Below are positions 1 to 11,348 of a stretch of DNA of 64,000 nucleotides, piece by piece. Location of the stretch: assembly GCA_948099385.1 (NCBI GenBank), contig CANUEZ040000207.1:1-64000 (forward strand), given 5' to 3'. The notes beneath the pieces were generated by a model, which was not told the DNA's origin, ran no database searches, and saw nothing but the letters and a program-made list of their open reading frames with translations. Position 1 is the first letter of the stretch, and each line of letters starts with the position of its first letter. Source of the DNA: Fasciola hepatica. Its lineage: Eukaryota > Platyhelminthes > Trematoda > Plagiorchiida > Fasciolidae. The translations under genes and the position numbers were made by a program.

Positions 1-1083
<1,083 letters not shown>

Positions 1084-1242
1084 ACTTCTATCCCTCAGGC
1101 TCTTAGGATATTAGCGTTAGATAAACCCCCTTCCGAAAGCTCATTTTGAGGCTCAGTTTGCACAAGTCGACGCCAGTATCTTCCAAAGGTTCTAACAGTC
1201 TCCATTGATTTAGGCACTATCCCCGTTTGCCGTGGATCTTAT

Positions 1243-1425
1243 TTAATTTCCGAGGTAATTCGGTACAAAAATTGAACAAACCACTACAAAAACTGTCAGT
1301 AAGAAGGCCTCAAGTTTGATCCAGTCTTTAAGAATCTGGTCTTCCCTGAAAATACATCCATGAGTGATGACACCATCGAGGTAAACTAAATATTGCTCTG
1401 ACAGCAGCTCGGGTAGTGTGTTGTG

Positions 1426-1470
<45 letters not shown>

Positions 1471-1905
1471 TTGGAAAGTAGCTGTAGTGTTGGCCAGACT
1501 CAATGGCATCGTTCAAAACTCGTCGAGGCCGAATGGGGTAGTAAATGCAGTTCCACGTCGGTCAACCGGATAAAACTATACTTACCAATGGCCCACAGCA
1601 AGATGATCAATAGCGCCCAAAAATCGGGCCACGGTAAAAGAGTCAACTATTTGATCGACGCGAGGCAGAAGAAACGAGTTCTTCGGAGGCATTCCCGCAA
1701 GCTTGTGATAACTGGCAAAGAGGCGAAGCAAACCGTCTCTTTCATCTTTAGAACTATTGAGGTGCACATGGGCTTTGGATAGACGAATACTGCCCAAATC
1801 AAGCCTCTGCGGAATCTTCTCCTACAACGGAAGTTTGTGTTGTAAGCGATCGAGCCGCGGTTGTGTATGGATAAATAGAGCGTCCCCGATGTTGATTTTT
1901 GTTGT
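1243..1905 (-). pseudogene. Ty3/gypsy reverse transcriptase relic
   Basis: Reading the minus strand from about 1905 downward, three frames together give the order of a Ty3/gypsy reverse transcriptase. There is a priming-strand start (INIGDA, about 1880), the palm lead KDERDGLLRLFASYHKL and LPRVDQIVDSF (about 1745-1640), then TTPFGLDEF and MPLSLANTTATFQ (about 1550-1490), and finally LVYLDG (about 1385). The family norm is YxDD, so the second catalytic Asp is Gly here. Frameshifts, in-frame stops and an inserted TA repeat make it non-functional. Gag-like sequence lies just upstream on the same strand, so this is probably the remains of one element with most of gag/protease missing. Confidence 0.8.
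1429..1468. repeat. (TA)n microsatellite inside the RT relic
   Basis: Twenty TA units. They lie between the ATFQ motif and the YLDG motif of the minus-strand reverse transcriptase relic, where an intact RT has about 20 non-repetitive residues. The 60-120 codon frames reading as poly Ile-Tyr across it are artefacts. Confidence 0.97.
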
Positions 1906-2039
1906 AGAATCCTGGTCCGATCTACTTCCACATACATCCGGGCACACGGGTCAGAGAACCATCAAGACCCGGGTGGTGTACGTCCACGCACACTGCTCCA
2001 ACACTTCGATTCCTTGTCCCTTCGGCAATACTTTCTCAA

Positions 2040-2160
2040 AATGCTTCATATGCCAGACACCGGTAATGTTTTATAAATCCGCTGAACTGCACTCAGAGTT
2101 GCAGTTTTCGTGCATGGAACTGTAGGTGGACCGCCGTTGTGTCTGGCTCTTTAGAGGAGC
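2040..2160 (-). pseudogene. gag-like retrotransposon fragment
   Basis: The minus-strand translation contains HLQFHARKLQL followed by an FxxxxxxYRCLAYEAF pattern. This resembles the capsid segment of Ty3/gypsy gag (FxARKQ...ExxxxFAxxLRxLAxxAF). A second, better-preserved version of the same motif string lies at 11118-11348 on the same strand. The piece is only about 40 codons, contains a stop, and sits in the expected orientation upstream of the RT relic. Assignment to gag is by motif resemblance only. Confidence 0.4.
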
Positions 2161-2899
2161 AATAGCGGACGCGCATTAACATATTTGCAGTCACGCTATT
2201 GTCCCAAACCCGTCAATCACACAAAATGTACTTTATTTGCCCGTCTATTAGAGATAATTGAATCCTCTATCGTCCGTCGAAACGAAACGACTCACAATCC
2301 TTTGCTCTGGCTACTCAGCCTCAGGCAATGTCGCTCAAATAAAATATATCAAGATTATGTTCCATCGGTGCACACTGCCTTCTGACGAAACCCACGGTCA
2401 AAACTAATAACAAAAGAGTCAAACCCGGGGCAGAACTCGACTGAGAGTTTCCAAAACGGAAGACCTACTTTCGGGTCTTTTTTCCTCCTGAGACGAAACT
2501 TTCTTGGACTTGTGCCATGAATTTGCGAGAGGAATGGAAGGTTTAGATCAATTAGGTCGTTACAAGAGCTCACTTGGTCTGTAATAGGTCGCAGATCACA
2601 GTGATTATGTTACTGGTCGCTACCACTGCCCAAATATATATCCACTGTGACAAGGATTATAGTCCCAGATTGCGTACTGTGAATAACCAAAGGGGGAGAG
2701 GTACTAGGTAGAGGACCACAGACAGAAAAGTAGACGAACAAACACAAACAGGGAGATAGAGGAACAAGCAAACAGGAACACTTACAGAGGGACAAACACA
2801 CGCACACAAACAAACGGGTAGAGATTTTACCAAACCCACCTACTGGGAGACATACGATAAGTCATTTCAAGTTATGACACCGACCGTAACCACACAATA
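2161..2899. other. no recognisable gene; purine/CA-rich tract
   Basis: No domain or splice-supported exon was recognised. About 2720-2820 is a degenerate ACAGA/ACAAACA-rich tract whose minus-strand frames read as Cys/Val/Leu-rich and look like low-complexity artefacts. A similar ACAGACAG tract occurs in intron 3 of the CAP genes near 29530 and 36045, just before sequence homologous to 2.9-3.3 kb. Confidence 0.6.
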
Positions 2900-4330
2900 T
2901 GCCTAATTCAAATCAGAATATAATGGGGAATTATTTCTCCAATAAGACAGTTGCTCAGGAAACAAGATGGTAGTGAGAATTAGGCAAACGACCCGGTAGT
3001 TTATGCAAGTCGATTACCAATGCTTTAAGTAGTCAAATTCACTTCATTTTGCTCCGTGAATCTGCCAAATCTAACATGGTCCATGCAAATATCCAAAGCA
3101 GCAGGGGTGTACCATTAAACTATTCATCATTCCAGCATTCCGGAAAGAAATAAAACAATAACCTTCACACCCATTGGATTCAACTTGAACAATTAATCTT
3201 ATCTCAGTTGGCTCTTCCTTGCTCCATGTATCATTTGTTAGATTGTTCGGGCCGAAACACGGCACTTTGTATATGAATCAACAATAAGCAAAAGAACTGA
3301 TAGGTTTGCATGACCGGTGAACTTCGTCCAGCGGAAGTACCTTCTGGTAAACTCATCCTTTCCTATATGTTCTTCTTCGATAAATTTGCCGAACGTTTGC
3401 ACTAAATAAGTGCCCTCTTTCTTGGGTCAAAAATGCAACTGAAAGTAAGCAGAGTAAGAAAAAATGTCCATTGGACGAAGGGGTTTATTCACATATCGAT
3501 GTATTGACGTGTTGTCTGAGATCAACAGTGCGTCACTACTAAGTTTTTTAGTGCTCACAACAGAAGAGCAAGTGATCTATAGCCTCGTGAACATGGGATT
3601 TTATTTGTTTCAATGATCGTCACGCCGATTGGAAGCACCAGACATTGTGATTAGTCTCCTCAATATAAAGTCAAAAACAGGGAGTTTTTCTGAGACTGTA
3701 ACCAGTCTGTGTGACTGATGCGCTTTTTCTAGGTTTTATCCGAAAACAGTACCAACTATTTGGATTTTGCACTATACTTCCGAAATCTGATCATGGCTTG
3801 AACCATCTTGATACGTGTGTAAGTGTAATTAGCACATTCTGAACTGGTCTGACAGTGTGAGTGATATAAGACCCACTGGATGCAGATATGTGATTGGAAC
3901 ACTACCTGAGAACCAGAGAATATACAGCCAAATAACAGCTGGGATTTTGGTTGCAAACATCGACGCATTATATGTATAACTTTGCACGTGAATAAGAAAC
4001 TGACGTGTTTGGTATATTGTATGTTGGAAGCTTTCTTTAGAAAAACTTTCCACAACCTAAGTTTTCGTCTGTATTCCAGGGGTAACCTTAAAGGAGTGCA
4101 TTAGTACGAGAAAGTAAATTCCGCTATATGTGACGGGGTTAGGAAACACAATGTAGATTCGTATTGACTGCAACGATAACATTGTCTGGAAGTTCACTGC
4201 GAAAATGACCAAGAACAGGTGAATGCTCGCAGCATCCAAATGGAAAGATGTGTGCACTATTTTCGCCCTGCAGTGCATTGCCCGATTTTCAGTTTCAAGC
4301 AGTTCTTCACCTTGATTTTCGCACATTGGT
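2900..4330 (+). pseudogene. CAP (venom-allergen-like) pseudogene, 3' half
   Basis: This stretch aligns collinearly with the 3' half of CAP-A (about 29.8-31.2 kb). About 2975-3245 matches the intron before exon 4. About 3243-3350 matches exon 4, with IVRAE replacing IVSAR. About 4081-4200 matches exon 5: GNLKGVH, a stop, YEKVNSAICDGVRKHNV, against GNVRTIHPYKKAGPAVCEGVRKL in CAP-A. About 4270-4320 matches the 3' flank. Stops interrupt both exons, and no CGHYTQ exon or 5' exons are visible. By eye it is far more diverged than CAP-A is from CAP-B, so it is an old paralogue. Confidence 0.75.
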
Positions 4331-4782
4331 CACTTCGGCAAACGCCATTGAATGACTTTTAATTTCTATTATCACCGATTGTACGTGCTACTTGAAATGC
4401 TCAGTTTTTTAAATTTTTTGCTGGACTAGTTCATCACGCTTCAGCACACAGCCAACATAAACTTTCGTATCTAAAAGAGCTGGGAAAAATCTCAATCAGT
4501 GGATTTTGTTTCAATTCTTCGAGGTTTCATCTTTAGACTACTGATGAAAAAATAATAGGCTAATTTTTAAACGTGCAAATATTTTGATTGTTCTGTTGCG
4601 ATGAAAGACGTTTTCCAGTTAGAGCTTCGAAATGACTTGTTAGCCTAAAAGTATCAACAGAATAGAAAAAAGTTGTTGAGTCGGCACCAGATCACGTTGT
4701 ATGAATCAGCCACTCTCTTCACGGAAGCAAACCAACCAAATCATATTCTTCAGCTGTCAAAGTGAGTTATTTGCTCGTGTAA
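4331..4782. other. no recognisable feature
   Basis: AT-rich sequence between the CAP pseudogene and the probable LTR. No open frame with recognisable motifs on either strand. Confidence 0.5.
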
Positions 4783-5258
4783 TAAAGGTCGTCAGCACAG
4801 TCGTCTTACAAGTAAGGGTACGGGGTTCAGTGATGGGTTGGAAAATGGACCAAATTTATTGCATTTGACCTTAAATATATCTAAATGTAAAGCCGTTTTT
4901 TACTTGCAAAATAATTTGTTCATAAGTGCTTTAAAAGCGTCACTGCCGCTAAATGACCAGTTGCCTAGAGATTCATGTTTTGTGTGGTGTCTGACAATGT
5001 CAAATAATGTGTTAAACATTATAGTCATAATTCACTGCTTTAGTTTTTACGCAGACCGTGGACGGAAACAACCAGTTGGAAGGTGGGCGAACGAGTGGCG
5101 AGTAATCAGACGAGAAACAGAATTTTTTTCAAAACGAACAGGCATACACAATTGTCGCCGGAGAGAAAAAGATGAAAGAGAACAAGCATATTACTCATAG
5201 AATCCTATTTTGGTAAATTATCGGCATACTAAAGAATGAAGCTTACGGTGGGTCGGCT
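4783..5258 (-). repeat. possible LTR on the minus strand
   Basis: On the minus strand a purine run, AGGAGGAG (5272-5259), is followed directly by TGTTACG. That is the layout of a polypurine tract followed by the TG start of a 3' LTR. A TTATTACA near 4783-4790 could be the CA end, which would give an LTR of about 475 bp. The 120-codon plus-strand frame at 4838-5200 falls inside it and shows no known domain. No second LTR, target duplication or primer-binding site was found, so the left limit is a guess. Confidence 0.3.
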
Positions 5259-5280
5259 GGCGTAACACTCCTCCTAAAAT

Positions 5281-5797
5281 GTCCACAAATCTACAGTCCA
5301 CTGGTCAATATCGTGCTGTACAACGCGTTGAATAAGAGGGGAAACGGTATCTATTTAACATATATAACTTTCAGAAGGGTCTAGAACGATGTCCCTTTTC
5401 AAAGCCAAGTCCAGTCAGGTTGGCTTTAGGTTGCTCACCAAGCTAAATAATTGAGTTGCTAGCGTCTCGCCACAAGTCGAGATGGTGTTCCAGGGTACTT
5501 TGTGTGGCACTCGCGTGCCTTTGTCTGCCCAAGTAGGTCGCATTTCGTCCGCTTTGGTGCGATAAATAGATACAGCGATGTCAAACGGTTTGTATATTCT
5601 TCATTGCCTTTTGTTGAAAGATAGTCTGAACCCTTTGTATGTATAATAGAAATCGCCTTTCACATCGGGAATGCTACAATCATTTTGTGGCATACGCAGA
5701 AACGGCTAAAAGGCATTGACGCCTAAGTCTGATTTTTACATGCACAAAACCATCCAACCGAACTACTCAGAGACGTTTACCGACTAGGATCCAATAA
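5281..5797 (+). repeat. foldback inverted repeat, left arm
   Basis: The reverse complement of 7284-7795. From about 5294 to 5760 the arms differ at only a few positions (for example CGCGTTGAATAAGAGG against CGCATTGAATAAAAGG). The last 35 bp toward the spacer are more diverged. The arm begins 23 bp from the TGTTACG LTR-like start. The arms could be the internal 3' end of an LTR element copied in inverse orientation, or the termini of a foldback transposon. No coding motif was recognised. Confidence 0.92.
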
Positions 5798-7283
5798 AGG
5801 AAAACAATCTTAGCTTTCATGCGTGTTTCGGATTCCTAATACTCTCCTATTTTCAAAGTTTCAAGATTCCTACCTTGGGAAGCCTGTATTATGGTCCGTC
5901 ACATTTCTATTCTGCCATTTTTCTGCGGACTACATAAATAATCGATCTGCAATGCAACTCTTATCGCACTAGCCAGCTAACGTAAATCAGAAGATGATAG
6001 CACAGCACGTCAGATGACAGTACATTGGCATGAGTGAAAGTTAGGTTACTTAGAGCTAAAATAGAATAGTCTCGAACGTATCAGTTAAACAGCACTGTCT
6101 TTTCGTGGGGCCTGACTGACTGAGTAATTTTTCTCTGAATAAGTCAAACCTTTTTCTTTCAGCCACGTGCGCGGGTGGAGTTGTGCTGATTGGTCGATCA
6201 TGCTTGGCAAGTACAACTCGATTTGTAGTTTGTCTCCAGGGTGGATTTGAGACTACCAGAAAGACTGTTGCTCTGTTTGACACAGTGTGGGAATGTTGAA
6301 AGCAACCAATGGAAGGGGGTGCTTAAATTTCAGTATCAATTTCCATTTCTCCCTTTCAATAAGTCTTCATCCCTAAAGAGATTTGCAAGTTTCGCTGACG
6401 ACTCTATATGGCTTCTCGTACTCATTTCAAATTGGAATGTGGAGGGTTATTACTGGAGAGACAAGAAGATGTCTTGAAGGACCATTGAAGATCTCTGAGC
6501 ACTATTTTCTGCGAAGGCCCACACAGTGCAAAGGGTTTTTCTTTGGGAATCTTGACTGAAGTTTCTGATTTAACAGTCTGACCCAAAAAGCAGTGGAGGA
6601 TTAACCCCGTACGGGACTGTGACCAAGGCATCTGTGAAGGAACGTTTTCTGGTCTATCATGGGAGAGCTGATCAATACACACATTCTGTCTTGTCTTCGC
6701 TGATGATGTTGAATTCATTTCTTAGCTAAATGTACCCAATGGAGCGAGTGGAAAGTGGATGGAACAGCATGCTTTGGGATGGGGACTGCCTAGCTTAGGC
6801 GGACGATGGCTGCTCAATAAAGTGCGATAACTTCTTCCACCGTCGACAGAAATCCCAGATACTCCACTCCTACGTCAAAAGAGTTAAGTAAGAGACTGAT
6901 GTTGTATTTGGAGTGCGGGGTGAAATCAGAGAGAAGGAATCTCATGCGGTCATTTCGGGGATAGAATACATGTATTTTGAAGGCTTCAAGAGCCCCTGCC
7001 AGATAAGCCTATCGTTCCATCTTATATAATATGCAAATGAGGAAGGCAATCATGTGCAAGAAAGATTACGCTTGAGGAGTGTGTTTGGTTTATGTACTTT
7101 TATTGAACTACTGTTTTATCCGAAGCGGCACTGACCTGTGGAATACTATATAAAAATTATACTATGGGTGTGGGGAACATTAAAGCCATTTAGATGAATG
7201 ATAATGGAGGTTTCTGAGCGGATAATATTTCACGGTTGCCCATACGACAGAAGAGCTTCCAATGTTTATCCAGAAGAGTCATT
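5798..7283. other. spacer of the foldback repeat
   Basis: About 1.5 kb between the arms. The open frames at 6056-6283 (-), 6241-6477 (+) and 6422-6718 (-) overlap one another and show no family motif. No transposase catalytic motif was seen on either strand. Confidence 0.6.
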
Positions 7284-7795
7284 GGATCCTAGTTGGCAAT
7301 CTTCTCTGTGTAGCTCGGTTGGATGGTTTTGTGCATGTAAAAATCAGACTTAGGCGTCAATGCCTTTTAGCCGTTTCTGCGTATGCCACAAAATGATTGT
7401 AGCATTCCCGATGTGAAAGGCGATTTCTATTATACATACAAAGGGTTCAGACTATCTTTCAACAAAAGGCAATGAAGAATATACAAACCGTTTGACATCG
7501 CTGTATCTATTTATCGCACCAAAGCGGACGAAATGCGACCTACTTGGGCAGACAAAGGCACGCGAGTGCCACACAAAGTACCCTGGAACACCATCTCGAC
7601 TTGTGGCGAGACGCTAGCAACTCAATTATTTAGCTTGGTGAGCAACCTAAAGCCAACCTGACTGGACTTGGCTTTGAAAAGGGACATCGTTCTAGACCCT
7701 TCTGAAAGTTATATATGTTAAATAGATACCGTTTCCCCTTTTATTCAATGCGTTGTACAGCACGATATTGACCAGTGGACTGAAGATTTTTGGAC
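7284..7795 (-). repeat. foldback inverted repeat, right arm
   Basis: The reverse complement of 5281-5797. Outside this arm (after about 7797) there is no polypurine tract or TGTTACG, so the LTR-like sequence flanks only the left arm. The two sides are therefore not symmetrical beyond the arms. Confidence 0.92.
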
Positions 7796-10700
7796 GTGTG
7801 GAGATCACAGGTTCGCAAGAATCTTTTTCAATAAATTTGGACTCTTCCACCTACAGTTTCCTTGCGCGCATCTCCTCTTCTCAATAAAAATCTGCTGTCA
7901 TCAGTGGATTACCGTCATCCCGCCGATGATAATTTATTCTTGAAAAGAGGCTTTATGGATCCTCTTTTTGTTTGGGTGGGGTGATGTCTCGATATTCTCT
8001 TACAACCTATCGGGTCACTTTCCGCATCGTCATTGCACCATGTTTGGACCAGGACTAGAGCCAATCAAATTTGCTGCAAACGTTGCTATTCTACCCCAAT
8101 CTCCCTCTTTATTCTGACCGATCGGTAACCGGCCACCGACATTTACTCAGAACAAACTGTGCTCAGGTTACTTGAAGTGATAATTGACATCTAATTACAC
8201 TGGTCGTCCGGGGTTCTAGCTTTATTAAGTAAAAGGCTGCAGGAATCGTTTTAGTTCAGACAAAAAGTGAACAATTCCGATTCAAACAGTTATGATGACT
8301 CTTGCACCTCAAAGCCTCCTCCGGATTTTAATCTACTACACTTCAGTGGGTTTATCGGGCTTTCTGAAGCAAGGATGGGGAAAATCCTGGACACTTGGCC
8401 GTGTTTATCTAAGTTCTTTAAGCAATCTGATATCCATGAGCACCGTTATCTCCTTCATATTTACTGAGGAGAAGGAGCTCCTATCTGTCCCAGATATAAT
8501 TGTGCGGTTTTTTAAAGGGTGATATATGGTGTACTCAAGCTAGCTTACTCATTTCGTACATTTCCGGAAGAAAGACATGGTGTACAAGTTTACAATAAAG
8601 CAACTTTATGAGGGATATAATGTGCTCAATTTCTTATCCTTGTATTTCGAAGATTTTACGTTTCTATTGAGCAAAAAATTCCTGTACCATTGAGTCAAAT
8701 GTAGAAACTATCCCACGGCAAGCTCAAAACCCAGATTTTAGCGAAAAATTCAATCTTTCGAGTATTTTGCTTGCCTGACTGAAGCGGTATTTATTCGTCC
8801 ATGCATTTTATTTCTTTTCATCCAACTGAAATGAGGGTGAAATCAAAACAAGTCTGATTTCATCTCCAAAAGAGCAACAAAGCATAGCCGTCTAATGTTT
8901 CTTTGGTTCCAAAAATGACCACGTGATAGTTGCAGAATCATATTTCCACATCTATGTTTTCCATCCGGCAATCAGTGATTCGAGTATCTTATATCCAGTG
9001 GCTTTAGATGTGGTATAGCAGACGTTCACTGTCAAACTGCTGCGGGGTTCATCAAGTTTCTTTGACACCATATTCATGTTAACTGGATAGTAATAGCAAT
9101 ATGATCTCTCTGATTCTGTACTATACCGATTAACATTGTAAAGTAGGGAGTACATGTAAGATGGTGGTGAATCTGATCAGAATTTGCACGCATTGAATTG
9201 ACCGACGTTTATATAATACCCACCTCTTCCGATTAGCTGATTTTGTTTGACCAAGATGCAGCAGTTGATTGGATGTTACCGTAACAACTTGATTGACTGT
9301 GTCCTGATAAGCCAAATTAATGAAAACCGACTGGCTGGTTCCTGACGGGTGGCTGCTAAGTGTGACAACTGTGCTTCTGCCGGCGCACGATTATGAGACG
9401 GTTCCTCTAGCCAAAGAGGGCTGTGATCTGGCGCAGAATCATTTCATTCCGTTAGAAGTGGTGAGTTTACAAAACAACCATATGACTATTTGCGTGGAAC
9501 ATGGTTTGACATACCCAGCCGATTGCTGTTCTTTGGATAAGACTTTTATTGTGCACGTTCATCATATTGTGGAAGAATAAATGGGTCTCGTCACCAACTG
9601 ACTAACCATAATGATAAACAAAACCCAAGATAAAAGCCATCGGGAAAAATGCAGAAGTAGGCTCATATTGTGAAGAGTAATTCTACGATCAAGCGTTTTA
9701 AATATGCAGTTGGAATATGGAATTGTTACCATTCGTCACCTTCCGTCAAATTCGAAGGTCAAATCGCAGTATTTCATCGCCGTATATTTAAAACCCTACA
9801 TCTTCCCACACACACATACATGCACATGCACAGTCACGCACACAAAGTTCCGCCATCATTGCTATGAAAAATTAGCTTCATTTTTAGTTTTCAAGAGCAT
9901 TTCATGAGTAGTTCAAAGAATATGGAAGCTGTACTTTCGATACAGAGACGCGTGACCCTCTTATTCCATACACGGCCACTTTGCTCAAGTAAGCGATCTG
10001 TTGAGCTCCTGTCAAAGATCATTGTGGAGTCAACTTAATTACGTCAACACATTGTTGACTAATTCTACTGCTCTCTTCAAGCATTTGGAATATGCAATGA
10101 AAGTTCATCACTTTGTCTATTTTGCTGTTGCTATGTCACCCCTTATGCGGTGCCCTGTCACTCAAGAGATGTAAAGACTTGCATGTTGTGAGTGCTCAAC
10201 AACAGTAGTAGATTGTTCCGCATGACATTGTCAAGGTTTAACGCTCATATCCAAGTCAGAGTATGTAGATTTGGCTGTTCAAATTCAGGTTTTTCCTTAT
10301 TGTTTCTCTGAGCCCATCCAAACGTATAAAACGTTCTTCAGGACTACGGCCTTCAGGAGGGAAAACAACAAAGTCTTCTCCTGAATTTGTAGACTGCGAC
10401 CAACTGATCAACGATCACGTTATTCATCTTTGTTATTATTCAAGCGACGAGTACTGCTTCGTTTTTCTTCCACACATTTATCTGTGTCTTCCAGCAAGCC
10501 CATACACTCTTCTTTTTTGGATTCCACTATAAATCACGTATGTGCTGAAAATTACCCACACTTTGAGTGGATGAGAGTGCTTATTGTCCTAATTTGACTT
10601 GAAGCAACCCTCCTCACTGTTTTTGAGATACAGCAAAATGATGATGCTGGTTTGGTTGCCAACCATGACCATTAAATTCAAAACTAAAACATGACCAGCT

Positions 10701-11117
10701 AAAGTACCTTCATCAGTTGAAGGAGGGTCAAGAGAGTGTATGTTTGTTTGACTCGTCCTTAGTAGTTACCTAACGTCGGGTCTAAAATCTTTGACCGTAG
10801 AGGCGGTTATTTCAGTATGCAGTCTAACTTTGTGGTCGGAAGGCGAGATGAAAGCGAGAAGGAGGTCAGGTGGAATGCGAGATGGAAGGCAAAATGTCAT
10901 AACGGGCGTCTCCAACTACTGTTTCATGATGAGGGTGGTTTTACAACATCTTTTTGTGTGAGGTCGCTAATTAATAGTTTCAGAGAAACCTCCACAAATG
11001 GCTAACCTCCCGAGTGACTTCCAATGTCTCTCTGAAAGCCACGAGAGACCCATTCAGAAAGTTCCTTGTGAGATCCGAATGGCCCACGCCATCGCCCAAC
11101 TACTCCTACTTTTTGTT
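7796..11117. other. unrecognised stretch with short open frames
   Basis: No domain was identified. The open frames at 8292-8522 (+, hydrophobic, 76 codons) and 9320-9580 (+, 86 codons, acidic and His/Cys-containing, starting MKTDWLVPDGW) are the least unlikely to be exons, but neither has homologues elsewhere in the window or convincing flanking splice sites. A CACACACATACATGCACATGCACA tract at about 9810-9842 is a degenerate CA repeat. Confidence 0.5.
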
Positions 11118-11348
11118 TCATTCAGCTTCGGTTCTGAGTACCGGAATTGCGTCAGATGCCAGACACCGCAAATTGCGTGCAAATGCGCTGAACAGCTCTC
11201 CGGGTATTGATATTCGTGCCTGAAAGTGGAGATGAATCGACACTGCATATGGCTTCTTACTGAGCCAGCAGCGTAGGCGTATGGATTTATCTGTAGTCGT
11301 GCCCTCGTTTAAACCTTTTGGTAAGAACAGGTAAATTGAATAAGACAC
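11118..11348 (-). pseudogene. gag-like retrotransposon fragment
   Basis: An uninterrupted 76-codon minus-strand frame containing HLHFQARISIPGELFSAF and RNLRCLASDAI. This fits the Ty3/gypsy capsid pattern FxARxxxxGExxxxFAxxLRxLAxxA and resembles the fragment at 2040-2160. No RT, protease or integrase follows downstream on the minus strand, so it is isolated. Function inferred from motif spacing only. Confidence 0.4.

Noticed and set aside
2610..2839. Cys/Val/Leu-rich small secreted protein frames on the minus strand
   Set aside because: Two overlapping frames arise from an ACAAACA/CAGG-rich low-complexity tract; no start context, splice sites or copies support them.
8267..8522. Membrane protein gene
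   Set aside because: Two overlapping frames, one hydrophobic, but no recognised family, no conserved copy and no convincing splice sites.
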